Source of the DNA: Ulva prolifera
Taxonomy: Eukaryota; Chlorophyta; Ulvophyceae; Ulvales; Ulvaceae
Length of the DNA stretch: 64,000 nucleotides
Direction: 5' to 3'
Assembly (NCBI GenBank): GCA_023078555.1
Contig: CM041196.1
Coordinates: 868,001-932,000, forward strand
Shown here: one piece after another, positions 12,093 through 21,060 of the stretch
How the letters are laid out: every line of letters starts with the position of its first letter
How positions within the stretch are numbered: position 1 is the stretch's first letter
Program-made: the position numbers and the translations under genes
The notes under the pieces: model-generated
Database searches by the model: none
Told to the model about the DNA's origin: nothing
Seen by the model: only the letters and a program-made list of their open reading frames with translations

Positions 12093-13773
12093 CTACGGTC
12101 TTCAGCAGTGCACTACTAATAATTCATGTACATGCATTGGCTCATGCGCGCCTGACCTATGCAGTATGGTGCATGTTGGTGCATACCTGAGACCTGACAT
12201 CTGACATGTAATGTCAAGTATGTACATATATACTACATGTGTTTTTGGACATATACTTTTCGGACCTTGACAAGTGTGGAAGGGGTACATAACTGAATAT
12301 TCCATTTCACATGAGTGTGCGCAACTCATGGGGTGCTAAGAGCTCTACCTAGGTGGTCACAGCAAGGCATCCAAGGCTTCAGGCGTAGGTCGGCTTTATT
12401 GCTGTCACTCTCGATCTGAACATTAATAAATATTTACCACACCGCAGATACGGCCCGCATTGGACCCTGCACAAGCCATGTACAAGCCATGTACAAGCCA
12501 TGGACATGGAATCCATGTAACTCCACACAATTCAACATTGTCAGCAGGAAGGTTTGCAATGCCACATGTACATGGGGCATGTACTCACTTGCTGCTGCGG
12601 CCTTAGTCCCACATGCAGGAAACGCAGGAAACTCTGGTCTGCGACAGATGCATGCTGTCTCTCGATTGTCTTGACTGATGACCAGAAAATATCAGCTGGG
12701 CTACACAGACACGCAGACAAGGTGCCGGCGAGGATTTCAGCCCCTCCTGTGAAGCCATAGACAAGTTGTACCTCTGGCCAGGGTGAGGCTGACCGCCTGT
12801 GCAGAGAGCATGCTCAACGTGGGCCATTGCATTCAATTCACGGGTCCGCACACTCGAGGAGAAGCCAGCCTTGTGCACATCGACCTGCCTACATCCCAAG
12901 CACCTGCCACATTCGTCTGCCCTTTTGGCAATTTAGGCAGCTCTACTAGTGTTGGCCTGTCTGCCCAAGCATGCAGAGTAAAGGCGCAATCTTCTGAACG
13001 TTGTCGGCTGGAATCTGCTGCATTTGGATAATGCTGGGGCGTATGGCAATACAAAGGGTCAGACGTCCTACTTGTTAGCAGCTGTTACTGCTCGACCGTG
13101 ACAGCGATTGACTGATGTGTAAGTTGCTTACAGTCGTGAGAATTAGGTTAATATGCATGTTGTAACATGTGACGGCCGGTTCCAACCACGATGATATATA
13201 TATCATATCTGTGGTGCACTTCATTGCGAGGCTGCACACATGTGGACGTATCGCTGGTTTTGCAGGCTTTGCATGTTTGTGTGATGCTGCCCTACAGAAA
13301 TCGTTCCGCAGACATGTTTCTGTGGTCAAGCCTTTGGGGTCGTGGTATGCATGTGGTGTTGCTGTACTTAGTGAGCGACAGAGAGGACATCCTGAAGATG
13401 TCATGACACCCACTGGGCTTTTGATTGATCACATGAGCATCAATGATTAACAAACGACCTCAACAATACAGAAGCTTAGCGTCAACCTCAGCTGGCCTGA
13501 GCTCAGGCCAAACTGGAGCCACACCGGCGTTATGGATGGGATCCTGGGCCCCAACTACAAGTAGGATAAAGGGTGCAGGGTATATCGGTAGCTAATACTG
13601 ATCCATGGTAGAGCTCAGGCCGCCCTCGCATGCATCATGATACAGCTTGTATCTACAGCATCTCAAACCAACAGATTTAAGGCTAAACTGTAAAAGAGTG
13701 AAAATGCACAACTTCTGCACGACACATCATCGGTGGGCTGCGCTGAGGATATGTAAGCTGTACGAGCTTGTCC

Positions 13774-14090
13774 TCAGTGGTCTCTACGGGGCCGCCGGGT
13801 ACGCCCTGTCATGCGGCGGGGGTCCCTCGTGCGAGGGGGGCTTGTGGCGGGAGGGGGGCTCGAGCGGCTGCGGCGGTCGCGGCGGTCCCTTCGGGGCGAG
13901 CTGCTCCGAGGCCGACGCGGCCGTCGGGGCGGCCGCCCGCTAGGATCCGTGCCTTCTGGGGGAGGGCCTGTGGTAGGGGGCTGTGCGGGGGGCTGCACGG
14001 GGGGTGGGACAGGTGGCTGCATGGGGGGCTGCATGGGGGGCTGCATGGGGGGCTGCGCCGGGGGTTCCGCTGGGGGTTCAGCTGAAGCCT
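13774..14090 (-). CDS. Terminal exon of SRCR gene 2: Pro-rich then Arg/Ser-rich tail
   Basis: The acceptor CTTGCAG at 14091 and the stop at 13774 bound 104 codons plus stop. The first half is (Q-P-P-M)n and similar Pro repeats, the second reads PPRRPRRPRSSSPRRDRRD and on to RTRRPRRDH before the stop. The second half and the same stop are kept in decayed copy 3 (28967), which supports this frame over the overlapping alternatives. The Pro-rich part resembles the hydroxyproline-rich regions of algal extracellular proteins; the very basic end is unusual for a secreted protein. Confidence 0.7.
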
Positions 14091-17000
14091 CTGCAAGCAC
14101 AGCCAGGACGTTGGCAGGTGAGGACATTTGAGCTTGCGTGCGCACAGCCGCGCCGTCTGTATGATCCCTGTGTGGTGGAAAGTTGGTGAGGTGATGGGGT
14201 GCGGGCTAGGCTACACGGGAAAGGTGTGGAAGGGGATGTTGCATGCTTCTGAACGATTGCCAACGCAACAGGCAGCAACGACGCTACCCTCCTTTCATGC
14301 TGTCACCAAACCCCCAGAACATTCATCACCACGCATGTAAGCATCACCGTGATTTCTTACAAAATGTGGCATTGCTAAATCTTGCATTCATCACAACAGA
14401 CCTAAGGCAAAAATCGTTCAGGTGTCCGGATGCAACACAACACATGAGCACAAGGGCATAGCACGTGCACAACAGATAGTCTCTTCGAGTGTGAAAGGAG
14501 GGCCGCACCGACGAGGTCGAACTGGCTGCACACAACGCCGAGGATGCGGGAGCAGCTGCCCGCCCTGCCGGACGCCGGCAGCGCCGCAAGGGTGCCATCG
14601 TCGCTCTCGGTGAAGAGGCACTCGTCCAGGCGTGCCTCCGGGCCGGTGCACACGACCTCCGTCGCCCACACAAAGTCGCTCGGCCGCGCGTCGTCCGCGG
14701 GGAACTGGCTGTAGTCGTAGGGGTCCCCGTTTACCTCAGTGACATCGTACATGCGGCCAAAGGGGAAGCCGAGCTGGCGGCAGACGATCTCCGCATCAAG
14801 CACAAACTGCTCCGTCTCACCGAAGCCAATACAGACGGCACCCCACCGGCCGCCGTTGAAGATCTCAACGCCGCCAAAGTGGACCTCATCGCAGGCGGCG
14901 GACGGCGATGCGGTGTCAGCGAGCGGCACGAGCCGCACGTCGCCGGTTGCCGGCACGGTGTCCGGCACGGAGCAGCCTGCACGCATGCATGGACGGTACA
15001 CGCGGTGATCCAGGACCCTGAAGGGGTCGGTGTGCACAGGCCACGGTGCATAAGCATGACCTGGAGATTGAAGTTCAAGTACGTAGCTGAGGTCCGGGAG
15101 CCTCGGAAGTACAGCTTGTAAGGCTGCATCAGCCGTTGAGCACTCAGGGAGCATGCCTGTCGGAAAGTGGCTGAGGTGGTGTTGGGACGCACCGCTTGGG
15201 TTCGAGCATAGGAGTGCGATATTGCAGGCATCAGGGATGCTGCAGAAGACGAAGGCGCTCTGTCGGAACACTTCGCAGTCCCCAAGCTGCTCCTCATCGC
15301 CGTTGCACAGGACGGCGCTGACGGCCGACGTCGCACCAGCGGGGCCCGGCAGCGCCGAGTTGTCGCCTACGATGACCTCAGCACCAGCGGCGTACCCGAG
15401 CTGCCGGCATGCCACCTGTGCGCCGCGGCGGCCGAGCGCCTCAGTGAAGAAGAGGTCCCGCAGCCGCACAAAGACGCCGCGGTCGCGGAACTCGAGGCGG
15501 CCGTACTCCCACACTCCGCCTGGGTCGGCGCGGCCGCCAACCAGCCGCGCCTCGCCGTCCAGCGCCCCTGCACAGCATCGCGGCATGGCTTCCAGGCCAC
15601 CCTTTGCGCGACAGCACACCCCTATGTGCCGCCGTCAGCTATATGCATGAACAGCCATAGGCCGTGCAGCAAGGGCAGCGTCTTGCAAAGGGCAATGCAT
15701 CACAGGAATGACGGCGCTGGCGGTCCACGTCTGCAGATGGTCACTGATTGCTCCGGCAGAGGCGGGCTCCGGGGGCACACTGGCGGCAGCATTGGAGCAG
15801 AAGAGCTCCACGGTCACGCCGCACGCTGCGGTGTCGCCAAAGGTGGCGCGGGCGCATTCGGCGAGGTCGGTGTCGTCGTCGTTGCAGAAGGCGATGCCAA
15901 TCCATGGCGGCGGCAGCGGCGCGGCCTGCGTGTCGGGGTCACCAAACTGGAAGAAGCCGCTCGTGAAGCCGAGGCCGGCGCATGCGACCCGGGCCGTGGC
16001 CTGCAGCCACGTTGGGGGCGTGTCAAGCACGTGGGAACAAGCAGCGCTTTGCACCGCTGCAACGGACGTCAGAGTGCGGCAGTGGCAGCTACACCATGGG
16101 CACACTGCCTCGCTAGTGTTGTCGCGGGATAAGCAGGTGGGCACTTAAGCAGGCTGGTTTGTGTACTGACTCGTTGTTGAGCGTTGGTTTGTCTTTCCTC
16201 TGCTCCATAATGTATGAACAGCACCAAAGCAGAAAACCATGTGTCAACGTGCATCTAGCAAAGCGTCAGCTGAGCATCAACTGCGCAATATCAGAGGCGT
16301 TTTCAGTCAGCGAGCATGAAAGCAAGGTTCAGGTGAGCATCGCTGCCAACATGACCCACGGCAGCGCGCGTGACGCTGTCAGAGACATGCATGAATGTAT
16401 GCATTGGGAGGGGCCGCGCACGTCATCGAAGGTCTCAAGGCCGCGGTACTGCGAGCCCTCGAAGTAGTCGTAGCGGTTGTCGTCGCCGTTGCAGAACGTT
16501 CCCCACGCGCCGGCGTGGAAGATCTGCGGCACGCCGAAGCCCACATCCGCGGACACCTCGCCGCCCACAAGCCGGAAGGCACCCTCCTCCCCTGCACATG
16601 CGGGCTCACATTGCCCCCTGTATCTAGATCTGCAGCATGCCGCCAAGTGCCATGCATGCCCGGCAATCGTCAATGAGGTGGCCTTAACACTGAGAGGCGC
16701 TTCTGCGTGCTTTTGGCCGGTGGACAGCAATGTTCTGCATCCTTGATTATGAGAGCAGTGCAACGCTGCCGTCAATCACAGCATGCGCACAGCCAGGGGC
16801 ACCCATTTGGAGGCTTGCTGGCCGCAGGCTGACTAGTCGCCTGCAGCTGTGCCTAGGCAGCTGTGCCTAGGCAGTTCCCAATGACCCAAACATGAATGTA
16901 CACATCTAGGGCAACCACAGCTCCAGGCGCTCCCACATAGCCACACAGCTGAGACGCATGTCCAGCAGTACCAGCCTTTTCTGTCTTACTAGTAGTGTCC

Positions 17001-20000
17001 AACGTCGCCTCTGCAATTGAGCTTGGCTTGTAGTGCCAGTGGTCCTCCCTGTGAGTCTAAATGCAGACCTGTACTTGCGCTGGCAATAGATGCTGACGTG
17101 GCGGCGTCGCACCGGCGGCCTCCTCCACAACGCACGCCAGCGTCAGCCCCGGGTCGCGGCTGTCCCGGCAGCCGAAGATCGTCTGCTGGTTGGTGAAGAA
17201 CGGAGGCTCCTGCTCCCCGGCGCCACACTCTATCAGCGTCGCCTCGCTGCCGTCGCAGCCGGGCAGCGTCACGCCGACGTCCGGGGACCCAAGCGGGCCC
17301 GCGCCGGGGGGGTCGGCGACCTGGAAGAACGGCGCGACGGTACCGGCACCGTAGCCGAGCTGGCGGCACGCGATGGCGGCCTCCTTTTCGTCGAAGGACG
17401 CGGCGCAGACCTGCCGCCAGGAGCCGCCGACGACGACCTCGAGGTGGCCGAGCGCCCAGTTGGCGATGCTGCGCTGCTGCACCAGCCGCACGTCTCCCTC
17501 CGCTACACATGCATCCACCATCAGTGGCACAGTCAACAGAAGAGAAGGCCAAGCATACCTTGCCTCCGCCAAACCTGTTGGCGTGGCGGACAAGCGATGA
17601 CCGTTTGTGTTGTGGTTGGATGCACTCCAAACTTTTCCCATAGCCAAAAAAGCAGAGACGAGAGCTCAAAGCGCACTGCATTGCAAGACAAACCCTGCGT
17701 GCACCTCACATCCCCGGTGGTTTCTTTACGTTCCCCGACGGTCCAATGACATGATGATGGAACATGAGGTGATGATCCTGCGAGAGAAGCACAGTTTGGC
17801 TCAGCGCCTGCTTCGGGGACCTGAAACACCCGCGTGTGATCACTTGGCCAGGCCCGGTGAGCTGCAACAGTGTCTGATGCATTATCATATGCGAACAGGC
17901 ACATACCATATGGTATGTGCCTGCTCGGCATATGGATCCGCTTATGCGAATGTGTCAAGCTTGGTTAAAGATGTGGCGAGATGAATCAAACTGTGCTTGA
18001 CTGTGTGGCACGGTCGAAGCATAAGATCCACTCACCTGCCGCAGGCGCAGGCTGCTCGAGGGCCTCCCCTACAGCAAATCGCCGGCACGCAACATGCAGC
18101 CGCCTCCTGCAGATATTGCCCTCGCTCCCGTCCCGGAAGCTGCGTTCGTCATTCTCGAGGCAGTCCGTCAGCGTCGCCTCTGGGCCGCGGCATCGTACGC
18201 CGGCCAGCCATGTTGTCTCTGAGGGCACCTCCGACTCCTCAGGCGTGCGGTCATCCACCTCCGGCTCGCCGTTGTTGACGACCGTGCCTTGGGGGAATCC
18301 GAGCTGGCGGCACACGACGTCGGCAGTGACCGCATCCACCTCGCTGTTGCGGCAGATGGTGCCCCAGCGGCCGGCGTTGAAGATCTCTACCACGCCGCTG
18401 TACAGGGGGTCGCAGGGCGAGCCTACGCTATCGATGAGGCGCAGAGCACCCTGCTCCTCCTGCGGCTCCGAGTCGCAGTCTGCACAGCGGAGGTGTCAGG
18501 CCGCACAGGATTCGGCAATGCCACACATCTGTGTTCCGTCGATGGATCGCCCGGCCACAGCAGCATTGAAGCCCTTCCGGCGCACCAGCTGCAGGGCACA
18601 GCAGCTGCATGACCAAAAAGGCAGTGCCTGAGGGCTGCAGCCAGCATGCAACACATGCGGTTGCACCTCACAATGCGCTGGATACTGTTTAAGCAGGAAT
18701 GGAGATGTCATCGATCACCCCCCATCCGGCGCCGCCAGCACGTCAGTGTGGACTTAAGCTTCAGTCCCGAATTAACTTACTGCGCCGCTGGCCACGCTGA
18801 AGCAAGTGCCTCACATGTCGCGCTGGCATGATTGTGGCGGCGCACCTGCGACGGTGTTGACGCATGCAAGCACGGTGTTGTCCAGGCCACAGAAGCGGAT
18901 CGACGCGTCGGTGCTGGCGCACTCCAGCAGGGACGTCTCACTGCCATCGCAGTCTACCTCTGCCAGCGCCACCGGGAGAGCGCCACCCAGTAGCACCTGC
19001 ACCGCATCAATCTGTGCACTCCCGGGAGCACAGTCGCTGCAACGCCCCAGAGTGACCCATCAGCAGCAACACAATTACTACTGCGTTTGTGCTATCACGC
19101 CGGGGGATATACATGAGCCACTCTGCCGCGTGGCGGCTTGCTGCCCGTGCGCTGTGCCCGTTGGTGCACCACCCTACCGTGCATGCAGCTCGCAGTATCT
19201 GGATGACATCGCTGCAAATGCTAACACCTATCGAATTTCGGGTGGCGTCGGCCTTAGTACGCGTGTGGGTCAGGCTGCTTGCACGTACGCACCGAACCCT
19301 GCGATCCGAACTGGAACGGCTCAGGGAACTCCAGCGAGGCGCCGCCGTCGTAGCCGAGGGCCTTGCATGCCACCGCTGCGGAATCGGGAGTGAACGTCTC
19401 GACGCTGCAGACGTCGCTCCAGAAGCCCCTCAGGAAGACCTCGAGGCGACCGTACTCAAACGCGGTGCCCGCCTCGCCGCCCTGAAGCCGCAGCGAGCCA
19501 TCCATGCCTGCATCGCAGAGATATTGAGTGGATTGCATGCCGCCCGTGCATACATGCACGTGGTCGCAATGAGCATGGCAGATAAATTCACTTGCAAATT
19601 GTGATCCTGTTCTGTCCGCAAACAGAACAGAACCCTAGACCGTTGCAGGCGTACCGGAGAGTCCTCGAAAGGATCAATATCTCTCAGCGGCCAGCCACAT
19701 TTGTTACACCAAAAGCCGACAATGCATGCAGGCGACCTGCCCCTGAAAGAATAAACGCTGCAGAGGCCACACAGCTCTCCGGCAGCTGGGGCACGCCCGT
19801 GCATGCTTCCGAGTGAAATCCTGCGCATGCATGACACGTATGCACAAGGCACCGGCGCACCAGGATCTTCGCCGTTGAAGCACAGGATGCTGAGGTCCTC
19901 GCTGTGTCTGCATTGCTGTGACAGGTTCTCGAGGGTCACGCCGGGGCAGTCGGCCAGGGCCGCCTCGGAGCCGCCGCAGTCGGCGCCGCCAAGCCACACG

Positions 20001-21024
20001 GGCACCCGCGCGAGATCGGCCTCCGCCAGACGGGCCTGCACACACAACGCCCCCCAGCATAGCACACTGCGGTGGCCCATGCTGCCTTGACGTTGCCCAT
20101 GCATTGCGCAGCTGCCCACCATTCAGCTTTTGAGCCGGGATGTATTCCATGCGTGATTGACAGCATATCAAATCAAGCAGGTGTGACACAGCCGCTGTGA
20201 CAACCATGCAGGTGTTTCGGCACGCAATGACCTCCGCGTGTTACATGCTTGACTTGTAATGTCTACAAGCGTGCACTCGCATTGCTGGAGACGGTGCGCC
20301 CGATGCCGCAGTCTCAGAAGTGCTGCCAAGTGCATGCTGCGCAGCTATAAGCGGCGACCAGCGCAAGCTGTGCAGCACGTGGCCGATGCCAATATACGAA
20401 CTGTCACAATGTCAGCATCTCCTGTGCTTGTTGACATAGACATATTTCTTATTAATATAATAATGTAGCGAAAAGGCATGAACAAAGGTCATGCATGTCA
20501 CTCATGTTTGGTGCATGAGGCATACCTGGCCTACGGGTTGCAGCGCAAAGGCGTTCGAGAAGCCGAGCTCGCGGCAGGCGACCTGTGCGGAGGCGGGCGT
20601 GAAGGTTGCGGGCAGCGAGGTGGAGTAGTCGTTGTCGGGGTCTCTGCCGCAGACGGTGCCCCAGCCGCCGCGGAAGAACACCTCCAGGCGTCCGAAGCGC
20701 GCCCCGCCTCCCTCCGCCTCGGCCCCGCCGGCCAGCCGCACGCTGCCCTCCTCTGCATGCTCCCATGCTGTTGTACGCACCACTTGCTCGTGGACGCAGG
20801 TGTATGCATGGGTCGGGTGCCTGGGGTGGACCAGCCATACATGCATGCGCCACTAAGCTGAGTTCCATGGGTGTCTGCTCATGCACGTGCACGGGACGAC
20901 GAAGGGCAACGCCAATTGCTGCGCACCACGCGGGCCGTGCAGCGGCCGCAGCACCGCACGAATGCTGCAGGGCCTGGGTAAGGCAACCTGGATGTATGTA
21001 GCCATATCGTCTTGCGACATTGAC

Positions 21025-21060
<36 letters not shown>

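Larger units (their letters stand above)
9813..13773. other. Spacer between SRCR genes 1 and 2
   Basis: No coding exon could be supported in this 4-kb stretch. It probably holds the promoter and start exon of gene 1 near its left end and the 3' UTR of gene 2 at its right end. About 13.5-13.77 kb matches the equivalent region beside copy 3 (28.67-28.95 kb), which marks a duplication unit edge. It also holds a 36-base perfect palindrome (12057-12092), an 11-base tandem triplet (ACAAGCCATGT type, about 12472-12506) and part of a repeat shared with the other spacers (11.4-12.0 kb). Confidence 0.6.
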
